A stretch of DNA of 23,789 bases from a virus. The notes beneath the pieces were generated by a model. The model had not been told where the DNA came from. It saw only the letters and a list, made by a program, of their open reading frames with translations, and searched no databases. The stretch covers positions 1 through 23,789 of IMG/VR virus record IMGVR_UViG_3300046010_004066; one strand, written 5' to 3'. This document shows, one piece after another, positions 10,501-17,649 of the stretch (position 1 is the stretch's first letter; the number at the start of each line of letters is the position of its first letter). A program made the translations under genes and the position numbers.

Positions 10501-10630
10501 CTTGAATGATAGATTGCATTTGAGTCAATTCTCTTGCTTGAACCGCATAACCAGGTTTAAACAAGATCTTTTGGAAATGTTTGGTCTCATCGAAATCATC
10601 ATAATATGGTTCGACGTTCAGATTAATCAT
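7520..10630 (-). CDS. DUF4815 family virion structural protein (baseplate/fibre adaptor)
   Basis: This 1036-residue protein opens with the recognisable DUF4815 signature: MINLNVEPYYDDFD, then FKPGYAVQARELTQMQ and a helix ending in RFGSHIFTDGSVV (residues 1-60). Near residues 870-905 it carries the second conserved block, DKFKNGILVDSFAGHSVGDV and SRYLRP. This follows a helical stretch (RVSRLEYYTTLSLLEKQA). The middle is a long Ser/Thr-rich beta region. DUF4815 proteins are regularly found in the late region of marine T4-like phages next to gp8 and are virion components, but no precise function is established to my knowledge. The conserved N-terminus and placement between gp8 and the giant repeat protein suggest an adaptor that joins the wedge periphery to fibres (inference). 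The ATG at 10630 has AAAAGGA upstream. Confidence 0.85.
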   Translation of the reverse strand: MINLNVEPYYDDFDETKHFQKILFKPGYAVQARELTQMQSIIQAQIDRFGSHIFTDGSVVHDGKHAPLKANAIAIASFTGTTDFTFFKDKIIYVGSVKKRVVHTAINNDNYYLFTTDVTDGNIEENATILVQDYANYSLTSESSANTIVYGDAMLHEIKSGIYFVNGAFVRVEDQIIVGSYSSNKASFDVYLVAYEYIISYNEDESLLDNAYGSPNYAAPGADRHSIELVLETTMAGTGISTNSKHFLIASYRDGVMIGNVNAPEYSDLEKHLADRTYQESGDYTVKPFIGQVIDHPSDESKFVFKLDTGSAFVQGYQVATEGPTSLIIDKARTTAFLNNSQIQIDKGPYILVENLTGLISPYSMVTIDIHNVITPSNSATNYVKTKIGTATAFGTVYDSTNTGTTNTYKLFLTDIALDATASISNARSFVVTTGSSTYSWTFYAQYSTESYDKTTILGATTTDVTIQNSQNYTQLFKLGNTPVKTHVNSGTNLTDITYQYYKSFTSTSFARSAGSSSATLTLSGTQFFIGSGILSSSTVSSQWYATVRSVGSGSGTPPAVGQVFKLENGTVNVSSDTSAVVTVPVDYNMVLDVYVVIGESTSTFRNKVLHTGSTLTVTGSNMSSSTISLLKADGISLTSVIDNNGTDHIDKYSFNTGQKDYYYDHAYIKLINPNKSPLTTDPDITSLVITFDYYSHTGTGPLTVDSYNGLVDYSDIQSYRTKAGEILRLTDVMDFRPRRTDSSTSLIFDSYKKPHFGSTLTTDYEYYLPRIDKAIISTASKKLEITKGIPAKYPLVPDSGDSMTLYVLTIPAYTFSISDIIVEYVDNKRYTMKDIAAIDTRVSRLEYYTTLSLLEKQATDESIPSDVPGIDKFKNGILVDSFAGHSVGDVFNPYYTCAIDYQSRYLRPGFNSNSFAYQFDSNASTSVVNSNDLVMLDYTEVSAISQTAASETESVQPFAVFNWNGIMAMDPPTDIWTDTSVLPMATVNLNGEFDHLVQAASGNAQIWSDWQTTGVGITNLALKNNVSVKSQVTVN

Positions 10631-10666
10631 TTGATATTCCTTTTCTATACACAGTAATTATAGTCG

Positions 10667-10674
10667 TATTTATT
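10667..10674 (-). promoter_or_regulatory. Possible variant late promoter box (AATAAATA)
   Basis: The minus strand reads TTTTAATAAATACGAC, a 7/8 match to TATAAATA. It overlaps the TAA stop of gp8 and lies 36 bp before the DUF4815 start, so it could begin a separate late transcript for DUF4815 and the giant gene. The short motif makes this tentative. Confidence 0.33.
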
Positions 10675-12694
10675 AAAACTTCAGGATAGTTTGTAATATT
10701 ACCGTTTGGTCTTCAGTTTGATAGAATGCTGAACGATTATCAATATACAACAAATCACCACTATATCTATCAACTGAAGGTTCGTAGTTGATATCAGAAA
10801 TGTTAACCACTATAGATTCGTGTGTTAAATTCATGCCTATTTCTAATATAGAGTTATCTCTGGGCTGTAATAGTAACGAAGTATCCGATTTAGCAATTAC
10901 TACAAAGTTATTACCACTGGAATCTGTAAGTATCATATCTTCTACTATAATACCATTAGAAACGGCAACATCCACTGAATAGCAAGCAGTACCAATAGTA
11001 TTGTATAACGATTGAGTCGAACCAAATTCATTTGGATTTTTAATAATGCCAAATTGGCGATAATCGTTATTCAAAGCAAATCCAGTACTATTCGATTGAG
11101 CAATATCTGAATAGAACATTAATGTGCTAGCAAATAATTCTGATAGAGCATTCTTACCGTGGCCATATTTTGGCGATATAATTGCCCTTGCTGTTGGAGG
11201 AGTAGCATTCGTACCACCTTGAGGAGTTAAAGTGACATTAGCATAGGTGTAACCAGATCCTCTATTAGTTATAGTAATAGATCGTACCGAACCCGCAACA
11301 AGATTTGCTGTAGCAGTTGCTCCAGTGCCGTCACCTGCAATAGTAACATTGATATTAGAATAACCATTGCCACCATCTATAAGTTTAATGTAATCGATAG
11401 TACCATCAACTGTTAATAATTCTACATTAGCCTGAATTGTATCAAGTTTTCCTCCAGACACATTAGCAATTAATCTAGCGCCAGAACCTCCAATACCTGT
11501 AGCAGTAATCTTAGCATCTTTGTATCCGTATCCAGGATTATCAATAATCACATCTACTATCTGACCAGACTGTACTATAGGAGTTAAATGAGCATCCAAT
11601 CCAGTTGAACTTATAATTGATAAGTTGGTAGCATTGTTATTATAATCTTTGCCAGGATCATTTATAATAACGTGAGTAATTACACCATTGGTCATTACTG
11701 GTGTAATTAAAGCGGTAGCATTCCCAGTAAATTTACCAGTTCCGTCTCCAGATAATGTTAAAGTGGTGCCTGATGGATATCCAGTACCACCATTAGTAAT
11801 TTTAACAGAAGTAATTGACCCATCAATGGAAGATATACGAGGAGTCATGATTGCTCCTCTGCCTTTTACTATAGCACCGGTTAAAATAGAACCATTAGTA
11901 GCAGCAGTAAATGTAGATCCTATTGTATAAGTCGTGCCAGTTGTTCCGGCAACAGTATTCCATTTTGTCTGAAGTGATGACGCAGTACCAAGATTCGTAA
12001 TGATGTAGGATTGACTTATAACAAATGAACCTGCTAGTATATTTGGACTCGTCACAGTTATTGCAGCAGTCGTATTAGAAGGATAACCAGTTCCTGTATT
12101 ATCAATTATAATATTATCAATGGCACCATTATTATAAAAAATATTATTGACCGCATTAGTGATAGGCATGTATAAATTAGTCAAGAATTTAGATCTTAAT
12201 GATAATGGAATATTCATAACATATTTCCATTTATAACCATCGCTAGTAGTAAATGGAAGAACGTCGTATCCGGTCGGCAAAACTAATGACGGACTATCAT
12301 AGTTATTATCTAAACACATATAGACATTATAATTAGAAGTCAATACATAAAATTTAGCATCATTTATACTAGTGGCACCAGACTGAGAAGGAGTGCTTAC
12401 TGAATACGAATCATCGTAGTGGTCATATATTTCCCCTTGAACCCAGTCAATTCTCGGAACGACATAACTCACATCATTATTGGTTATTGATTTCATAGAA
12501 ATAATATCTCTACGCGTAGATAACTCATATTTGTAAGTTGATGAAGGTACTTCTACTAACTCAGAACCATTTACAATTTCTAAGGGAACTGTTTTGCCCA
12601 AGAAAGAATAATACTTAGCCGATTTTGACACAATACTATTATAGATAGAATCTGCTATAGCATTATGCATTAATGGACAAATAGCTGCGGTCAT
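10673..12694 (-). CDS. gp8: gp8 baseplate wedge protein with large GxGY-repeat insertion
   Basis: The 673-residue protein brackets a T4 gp8-like core around an insertion; T4 gp8 has 334 residues. Core features are SYVVPRIDWVQGEIYDHYDD (about 76-95), YNVYMCLDNN, the TTSDGYKWKYVMNIP block (about 149-163), NNDYRQFGIIKNP (about 542-554, compare T4 FRQISIITNP) and the C-terminus YSGDLLYIDNRSAFYQTEDQ, which parallels T4 HSGEMIYMENRPPIIMAMDQ. Residues about 188-515 hold roughly six imperfect repeats of the type G-x-I-x-x-I-x-I-x-x-x-G-x-G-Y with Gly/Ala-rich beta segments. Gp8 dimers join the wedge and contact gp10/gp7 in T4. The start ATG has AAGGAAG that overlaps the stop of the upstream gene, so translation is probably coupled. 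Confidence 0.87.
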   Translation of the reverse strand: MTAAICPLMHNAIADSIYNSIVSKSAKYYSFLGKTVPLEIVNGSELVEVPSSTYKYELSTRRDIISMKSITNNDVSYVVPRIDWVQGEIYDHYDDSYSVSTPSQSGATSINDAKFYVLTSNYNVYMCLDNNYDSPSLVLPTGYDVLPFTTSDGYKWKYVMNIPLSLRSKFLTNLYMPITNAVNNIFYNNGAIDNIIIDNTGTGYPSNTTAAITVTSPNILAGSFVISQSYIITNLGTASSLQTKWNTVAGTTGTTYTIGSTFTAATNGSILTGAIVKGRGAIMTPRISSIDGSITSVKITNGGTGYPSGTTLTLSGDGTGKFTGNATALITPVMTNGVITHVIINDPGKDYNNNATNLSIISSTGLDAHLTPIVQSGQIVDVIIDNPGYGYKDAKITATGIGGSGARLIANVSGGKLDTIQANVELLTVDGTIDYIKLIDGGNGYSNINVTIAGDGTGATATANLVAGSVRSITITNRGSGYTYANVTLTPQGGTNATPPTARAIISPKYGHGKNALSELFASTLMFYSDIAQSNSTGFALNNDYRQFGIIKNPNEFGSTQSLYNTIGTACYSVDVAVSNGIIVEDMILTDSSGNNFVVIAKSDTSLLLQPRDNSILEIGMNLTHESIVVNISDINYEPSVDRYSGDLLYIDNRSAFYQTEDQTVILQTILKF

Positions 12695-12703
12695 AATTCT
12701 TCC

Positions 12704-13150
12704 TTAAGAAATAGTAATATTCCAAGTAATAATAATTGAATCGCCTGCCGCTTTATTTACTACAGGAAATACTGTACGACATAACATAGTGCCAGAAGTT
12801 AATGCATTGAAAATACCTGCTTCAGTAATAGCACCAGTAGAAACGCCTGCAGCAAACGTGCCAACATAAGTTACTGAGTTTGAAGATTGTGTTGCTGATG
12901 TTAGAGCAATTCGAGCACCTAATGCAATTTCTAATGCAGTATTACCAACAACTGGACTAGTAATACCTGTACCGACACCCATATGCGTCATTACACCATC
13001 AGTAGTTCCTAATAATCTCGAAATCATTAATGATTTACCAGAAGTCACCACGAGATTAGGTATTTTTCTTTTTTCAACTAATTTACCACTAATATCATAT
13101 CTATCAATGGTTAATTCACCTTTCATTGCTATCGTTTCTTGATTAAACAT
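12704..13150 (-). CDS. Small conserved phage virion protein between the gp7-like and gp8 genes
   Basis: The 148-residue protein shows a pattern known from small structural proteins of many tailed phages: IPNLVVTSGKSLMISRLLG, MGVGTGI, NTALEIALGARIAL, then AITEAGIFNALTSGTMLCRTVFP and a final WNITIS. No enzyme motif is present; the predicted character is beta-rich. Placement within the wedge gene cluster suggests a minor baseplate or fibre-attachment protein (inference). The ATG at 13150 has AAGGAAC seven bases upstream; Met9 is a less likely start. It lies 11 bp after the upstream stop. Confidence 0.8.
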   Translation of the reverse strand: MFNQETIAMKGELTIDRYDISGKLVEKRKIPNLVVTSGKSLMISRLLGTTDGVMTHMGVGTGITSPVVGNTALEIALGARIALTSATQSSNSVTYVGTFAAGVSTGAITEAGIFNALTSGTMLCRTVFPVVNKAAGDSIIITWNITIS

Positions 13151-13161
13151 TTTTTGTTCCT

Positions 13162-14802
13162 TTAGTTTGTTAATGCAATTGAGTATGTAGATCCAGCATG
13201 AGTAATTACAGGTTCTATATTATTGTCTGTGTAGTTTTGATCGGCGTACGAGGAATCCCAATACACGATTCCTAAAAACGATACCATATCTGCCATAGGT
13301 TTAGTTAGTATAGATGCAAAAGATTCATCTACTGATAACGTTTCTTGATGCCCCTTTGATAATTCACAAGATGGACTATCAGTAACGCTCAGAGTTTCTG
13401 TAAGTATCTTATTAAATGATAAAGTATTAGACTCAATAGCCGATAATAAATCTTCTATTGGCTTAGTTAAACTATATTTATTATCATCAACTGGATCAAC
13501 AGAATTATCAAAAGCATTTTGAAAATATCTGTTTACTAACTGAATATCGCCCATGACATCAAATGTATTAGTAAGAATTTGATTACCAAACAGTTTCAAT
13601 CCGGATGGATGTAATAATGCTTTTACTACACTTCTGTATTTTTCAATAGATTCGACACAAGATATTACATAAGAATTTGTCTGGTAATAATGTCCATCTT
13701 GAATATAATAGGCATCAGATACAAAACCAGAACTGTCTGAATAGAACCCAGGATATCTTCTTATAGCGCCGATTGAAACATATAATGTAGCAGTCTTTTC
13801 ATCATCTGATCTAGTACCTTCAGGAACATCAATTCGAGTATAGAATTCTCTTATGATATCGCCAGAATACGATCCATTAGCATAATCAAGTTCAGCGTAG
13901 AAGTTAGATGATACAAATCCTGAATCAACAAATCCTAATGTCTGAGAATTGAATTGACCCGATACTACTATTTTAGGTGTCGAACCAGATACTAAAGTTG
14001 TGTAGAAGTCGGAATTATAACCAGTACCAAAATCTATAATTTGAGCATTTATCAATTCACCATTTGGACCAACTTTAGTTACTTTTATTCTAGCATCGGC
14101 ACCAATGTACGATGGTATAGTAAACAATTGACCAACATAGAATCCAGATCCTGATTTATAAACTTTAACACTAGATACAGTTTCAACCACAGTAGCATTA
14201 ACGTCATTCATTGATAGAATGCTACCAATTGAAATCAAATCTCTTTGGAATTTATCAAGGAATATTTCATAATGGCCATCTTCTAACAATCTTACTCTAT
14301 TAGCAACAACAGGAAATATTTGGCTATTGGTGCTTATTAGTGTAGTTTGGTCAATGACGTCAAAAATATTACCAGAAGTGACATTAACAAGAACTGAAAT
14401 ATCTTGAACCCATTTGCCATCAGAAGCTATTAATATTTGTTCTTTGGGATACGTAAAGTCGATTTCAGTATCATACAGATGTCTGAATAGCATTCGAAAA
14501 GATTCTTCACTTCCTTTAGTAGAATAGAATTCTTTAATATGTTTTAAGAAATATCTATCATTAGGAATGCTAGTCCTTGGTACATTGATACCAAATTGTT
14601 TCCATAAGGCATCGATGAATTTATCAAGGGTGGTATCTATATCTTGCAGTTCGTCAAAATTCTCACCAATGCCAGATATTCGGTTTTCATTTATGTGTTT
14701 ATAGTACAATTCTATAAATTTTATAAAACCAGGATAATCCTCTCGAGTAAACTCAGGGAACTGATTTAGTACAACTGATAATGCTGGTATTTTATAAGTC
14801 AT
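13162..14802 (-). CDS. Baseplate wedge protein, likely gp7 / P2 gpI equivalent
   Basis: The 546-residue protein starts with a helical N-terminus (LNQFPEFTREDYPGFIKFIE, about 12-31), then DIDTTLDKFIDALWKQF and HIKEFYSTKGSEESFRMLFR (about 88-107). The FY-x-x-KG-[ST]-x-x-S-x-x-x-LFR pattern resembles the KGT-x-x-A-x-R segment of P2 gpI-type tail proteins, and DYPxF proteins of this kind sit directly after gp6 in marine T4-like phages. Gp7 is the third chain of the (gp6)2-gp7 wedge unit. Two GxGY beta repeats occur at about 208-275, like those in gp8. The C-terminal part (about 440-510) carries a degenerate repeat around ETLSVTDSPS and ETLSVDESFA. It is about half the length of T4 gp7 (1032). The gp7 assignment rests on gene order and one motif. 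The ribosome site is weak; the start lies two bases after the gp6 stop. Confidence 0.62.
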   Translation of the reverse strand: MTYKIPALSVVLNQFPEFTREDYPGFIKFIELYYKHINENRISGIGENFDELQDIDTTLDKFIDALWKQFGINVPRTSIPNDRYFLKHIKEFYSTKGSEESFRMLFRHLYDTEIDFTYPKEQILIASDGKWVQDISVLVNVTSGNIFDVIDQTTLISTNSQIFPVVANRVRLLEDGHYEIFLDKFQRDLISIGSILSMNDVNATVVETVSSVKVYKSGSGFYVGQLFTIPSYIGADARIKVTKVGPNGELINAQIIDFGTGYNSDFYTTLVSGSTPKIVVSGQFNSQTLGFVDSGFVSSNFYAELDYANGSYSGDIIREFYTRIDVPEGTRSDDEKTATLYVSIGAIRRYPGFYSDSSGFVSDAYYIQDGHYYQTNSYVISCVESIEKYRSVVKALLHPSGLKLFGNQILTNTFDVMGDIQLVNRYFQNAFDNSVDPVDDNKYSLTKPIEDLLSAIESNTLSFNKILTETLSVTDSPSCELSKGHQETLSVDESFASILTKPMADMVSFLGIVYWDSSYADQNYTDNNIEPVITHAGSTYSIALTN

Positions 14803-14804
14803 AG

Positions 14805-16610
14805 TTATCTACTTGCAGTAAAGGTATGAACTAGTCCTGAATTTGCGCTTTCTGGTATTGCAGTTACTGTCAATAAACTTGGATCAATATTAACGACATG
14901 ATCCCTAACCGATACTACATCGTTGGATTGTAATTTGAAGGTTAATGCCATATAATTACTGGCTAATCTAGTAATGTGAAAATTAGTCAATGATATTTTT
15001 CCAATGGAATAATCGACTGTTCCTTGATTAGTATTAGTGACTACAGGCTTCAATGATATTGGATCAATATAGTATCTTTGAATAATTCCGTATCCGTCAT
15101 CTTTCAGATACTGTACATTTGTTGAATCACCAAATACATAGAATCCATTTGAAGTTACTGCATCTTCAGGAACTCCCGCACTGTAAATTGGATTATCAAT
15201 ATGGAATGTATAGTTAGTATTAACATTGAATTTTACTGACAAATTTCTATCAACAACTAAGGTAGTAATATTACCTGTTATAGCACTGTCTGAATTATCA
15301 ATCGCAGCAATCAATTTAGAATATCTTAATACTGAATCAAATTGTCTTAGATTTGCGGTATTATAATCGAGTATAGCATTAGTAGCAATAACAGACAATT
15401 CATTAGCAGTTTTTGATGTATTATTAGGATCGTAGTATATTGCCGTAGTTAATCGAATATTCAAATAGAATGGATCCACGAACTTTGGTGTAATAGTTAC
15501 CATCTTTCTGGATTTAAGAATATCGTTTACTATAACGTCTTTTTCAGTAGAAGTCAATACTGAATTTGATTTAGGGAGAATCGATATGAATACACTACCG
15601 TACACTGGAGGAAGATTATCTTCTCCGCCCCATACATTTATAGAGGCAATATTAGGAAATCTAGCAAGCAGTAGTGATCTATAATCTTCTGCAGTTACTG
15701 CTCTATTAGTAGAATTGAATAATCTTGGTGCATTGAACTTGATATCATCAATCGATTCCATATCAGAACCGCCTTGAGATTGATATAAGGTAACAATAGT
15801 AGCATTAGTACTAAGATTTGGCGATGTGAATAATCTAGCACCATTTGCAGTAGCTTTCTTAGATACGAAGTAGTTGATAACTACGATATTGCCAGGCGAT
15901 ACAGATTTGCCTATTCTATCATTACCAAATTGCACCTCATATTTTCCGCCCTCAATTTCCTTTAGAAAGAATACTGTATCTGTAGCAGTAACATTCAATA
16001 TGTCAGTTGATCTAGTATATTTCACCTTGGTAGTAGAATTCAAACTATCATAAACGTCAACTGATATTGTACTAATATCCACATTAGTATTAGAAATGGT
16101 ATAAGTCGTATTATCTGATACTGTATAAGTTTGAGTTAATGGTGTCCCTTCAGTTATAACAAGATCACTAAATTTATAGATTCCATTTACGCTAGTGGCT
16201 ACACTAGGTTCCATATTATAGAATGAGAAATTAGAACCATTAACTGTAGTATTGAATGCAGTAAGTGATGGAATCGAGACTATGCCAGGATTGCCAGATA
16301 CATTAGTAAGAGTAATATTAACCACTGCTTTAGCAGAAGTTGCTGATTTTGGAAGGTATCCAAGTTCAAATGCTTTAGAGACAACACTATTTCTTATAAC
16401 AGCAGAATCGAGAAAAGATTCATTGACTGCTAAGTTGAGATACAGATTGTTGTAGTGAGTATTATATGCTAAGACATCCAACAACAAGGATAAACCAGAA
16501 CCTTCAAAATTATAATCTGATAAGTCTGTTTGACCTTGTAGAAATGTCTTTAAATTAGACTTGATTTTATCAAAATCTAAATCTTGAGTGGTTATCTGTT
16601 TGTTTGCCAC
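14805..16610 (-). CDS. gp6: gp6 baseplate wedge protein (P2 gpJ family)
   Basis: The 601-residue protein matches the T4 gp6 / baseplate J family; T4 gp6 has 660 residues. Diagnostic is the N-terminal block DFDKIKSNLKTFLQ (13-26), the FEGSGLSLLLDVLAYNTHYN stretch (about 35-54), then LAVNESFLDSAVIRNSVV and AFELGYLPKSATSAKA. In the middle, GGSDMESIDDIKFNAPRLFN and NRAVTAEDYRSLLLARFPNI are the usual J-family signature before the C-terminal domains. Gp6 forms the iris-like ring that joins the wedges and opens on contraction. The start is GTG, supported by AAGGA; no in-frame ATG occurs for more than 100 codons after it. It lies between gp25 and the gp7-like gene, its partners in the wedge core. Confidence 0.95.
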   Translation of the reverse strand: MANKQITTQDLDFDKIKSNLKTFLQGQTDLSDYNFEGSGLSLLLDVLAYNTHYNNLYLNLAVNESFLDSAVIRNSVVSKAFELGYLPKSATSAKAVVNITLTNVSGNPGIVSIPSLTAFNTTVNGSNFSFYNMEPSVATSVNGIYKFSDLVITEGTPLTQTYTVSDNTTYTISNTNVDISTISVDVYDSLNSTTKVKYTRSTDILNVTATDTVFFLKEIEGGKYEVQFGNDRIGKSVSPGNIVVINYFVSKKATANGARLFTSPNLSTNATIVTLYQSQGGSDMESIDDIKFNAPRLFNSTNRAVTAEDYRSLLLARFPNIASINVWGGEDNLPPVYGSVFISILPKSNSVLTSTEKDVIVNDILKSRKMVTITPKFVDPFYLNIRLTTAIYYDPNNTSKTANELSVIATNAILDYNTANLRQFDSVLRYSKLIAAIDNSDSAITGNITTLVVDRNLSVKFNVNTNYTFHIDNPIYSAGVPEDAVTSNGFYVFGDSTNVQYLKDDGYGIIQRYYIDPISLKPVVTNTNQGTVDYSIGKISLTNFHITRLASNYMALTFKLQSNDVVSVRDHVVNIDPSLLTVTAIPESANSGLVHTFTASR

Positions 16611-16616
16611 GTCATA

Positions 16617-16621
16617 TCCTT
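16617..16621 (-). promoter_or_regulatory. Ribosome binding site that fixes the GTG start of gp6
   Basis: The minus strand reads AAGGATATGACGTG. AAGGA sits six bases before the GTG at 16610. The intervening ATG is out of frame with gp6, so GTG is the only reasonable start. Confidence 0.7.
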
Positions 16622-16627
16622 ATGCTG

Positions 16628-17275
16628 TTATCTGGTTCGAGTAAGAACTAGATCGATTTGTAATGGTTCTGTTGTATTTATTACTTGAAAATAGATGCTA
16701 ACATTGACGTTGTATGATTCGGGTTGGAAATTAACGACCACCTCTAATAGAACGACTCTTGGCTCAAATGCAGTAATCGTATTAATTATAGACTGTTTTA
16801 ACATTATACCACTCATGGGAGTAGCAAGTTCAAACATCATGGCTCTTGCCTGAGAACCAATCTTACTATTAAACGGCCTCTCATGATTCATAGTAAGAAT
16901 AAGATGTTTGATTGATGCCTTTATAGCATTCTCATCAAATCGTACAGCAATGTCACCTGGAGTAGAATACTTGAATGTGTGTCCAGAAGAAGTATCAATC
17001 TGAAATTGTGTTATACAGTTATTGAATAAAGTTAGTTGAGTATTGGATTCGATAGATTTAATTTTACCTATGAAAATACTATCCACATATAGATTATCAT
17101 TTGGTTTAATCATGTATTGGAATAAAGTGGATTCTCCAACAATGATAGGAGATTCCTTAACTCCAGTAATGATTACCGATCCAGTATTATCAACGGGAAC
17201 ATCGTATCTGTCGTAAGCAGATGGTACTGGTGTGAAGTTTAAATCTATGTCTGAGAATGTTCTTGTTTTTTTCAT
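16628..17275 (-). CDS. gp25: gp25 baseplate wedge protein with extra inserted domain
   Basis: The C-terminal half (about 112-215) matches gp25/gpW: NAIKASIKHLILTMNHERPF, where ERPFNSKIGS parallels T4 SRPFDPEFGC. The family's conserved EPR motif lies at 171-173 (AFEPRVVLLEVVVN). T4 gp25 has 132 residues; this one has 215. The extra length is a segment at about 31-108 (VIITGVKESPIIVGESTLFQ, then VDSIFIGKIKSIESNTQLTL, KYSTPGDIA) placed between the short N-terminal piece (SDIDLNF) and the core. The insert looks like a small beta domain. Gp25 starts sheath assembly and binds the (gp6)2-gp7 core. Stop of PAAR and start of gp25 are four bases apart, with AGGA inside the end of the PAAR gene. Confidence 0.92.
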   Translation of the reverse strand: MKKTRTFSDIDLNFTPVPSAYDRYDVPVDNTGSVIITGVKESPIIVGESTLFQYMIKPNDNLYVDSIFIGKIKSIESNTQLTLFNNCITQFQIDTSSGHTFKYSTPGDIAVRFDENAIKASIKHLILTMNHERPFNSKIGSQARAMMFELATPMSGIMLKQSIINTITAFEPRVVLLEVVVNFQPESYNVNVSIYFQVINTTEPLQIDLVLTRTR

Positions 17276-17279
17276 TTAA

Positions 17280-17588
17280 TTATCCTGAGTAAACGTCTGT
17301 TGAGCCTGATGATATAGAACCTGCATCAGCACTGTCGGTGTCTCTAGCTATAGCAATTCCATCGACAAACACAGTAGAAGAACTTCCAGTTATTTTAGCA
17401 GTATGAGGAACACAACTGTTGCCAACTTTATGATTGTGAATTGTAATTGCGTCACCTAATCTACAAACACCTTTACCATTAACAAACACCGATGAAGAAC
17501 ATACGTCAGTGGTAGTTGTAGCATCACATTGATGACCAGTTGATACAGTATCCTTTCCTGAACCTCGTGCTACGCCTTTACTTGCCAT
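17280..17588 (-). CDS. PAAR-repeat spike tip protein (gp5.4-like)
   Basis: This 102-residue protein has the PAAR layout: GVARGSGKDTVSTGH, SSSVFVNGKGVCRLGDAIT, HNHKVGNSCVPHTAKI and STVFVDGIAIARDTD. His and Cys residues in the middle (H52 and H54 of IHNHK, plus C59 and H62) could supply the metal site known at the apex of PAAR cones. PAAR proteins cap the gp5-type beta-helix as a sharp tip; T4 gp5.4 has 97 residues and also sits between genes 5 and 6. It follows the spike gene by 81 bp, the second largest gap in the window, and is preceded by AAGGA. Confidence 0.93.
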   Translation of the reverse strand: MASKGVARGSGKDTVSTGHQCDATTTTDVCSSSVFVNGKGVCRLGDAITIHNHKVGNSCVPHTAKITGSSSTVFVDGIAIARDTDSADAGSISSGSTDVYSG

Positions 17589-17606
17589 ATTATTTCCTTA
17601 ATAATG

Positions 17607-17636
17607 TTGACAAGACCCATTAGAATCGTATATAAT
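17607..17636 (+). promoter_or_regulatory. Perfect sigma70-type promoter pointing antisense
   Basis: The plus strand carries TTGACA at 17607-17612 and TATAAT at 17631-17636, separated by 18 bp. Both boxes are exact consensus. It lies in the second largest non-coding gap and points against all genes, so a transcript would start near 17643 and run antisense into the 3' end of the spike gene. The -10 box lies in the loop of the palindrome at 17615-17649, which could be an operator. No likely coding frame follows. Activity is inferred from the sequence only. Confidence 0.45.
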
Positions 17637-17649
17637 ATATCTAATGGGT
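17615..17649. repeat. Inverted repeat with 10-bp perfect arms between spike and PAAR genes
   Basis: ACCCATTAGA at 17615-17624 is the exact reverse complement of TCTAATGGGT at 17640-17649, with a 15-bp AT-rich spacer. As RNA on the coding strand it could form a stem-loop in the spike-PAAR intergenic region. The coding-strand side is followed by CTTGTC, not a U-run, so it is a poor intrinsic terminator for the late transcript. On the plus strand it is followed by TTTT. It may be an RNA stability or processing element, an operator, or a weak terminator for antisense transcripts. Confidence 0.8.

Noticed and set aside
16675-16682. AATAAATA box on the minus strand upstream of gp6 as a late promoter
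   Set aside because: It lies within gp25 coding sequence, and the same octamer occurs deep inside the gp7-like gene at 13475-13482, so chance is likely in this AT-rich DNA.
17615-17649. Intrinsic terminator for the spike transcript
   Set aside because: The stem is good but the loop is 15 bases and the coding-strand side is followed by CTTGTC rather than a U-run, so I list it only as an inverted repeat.
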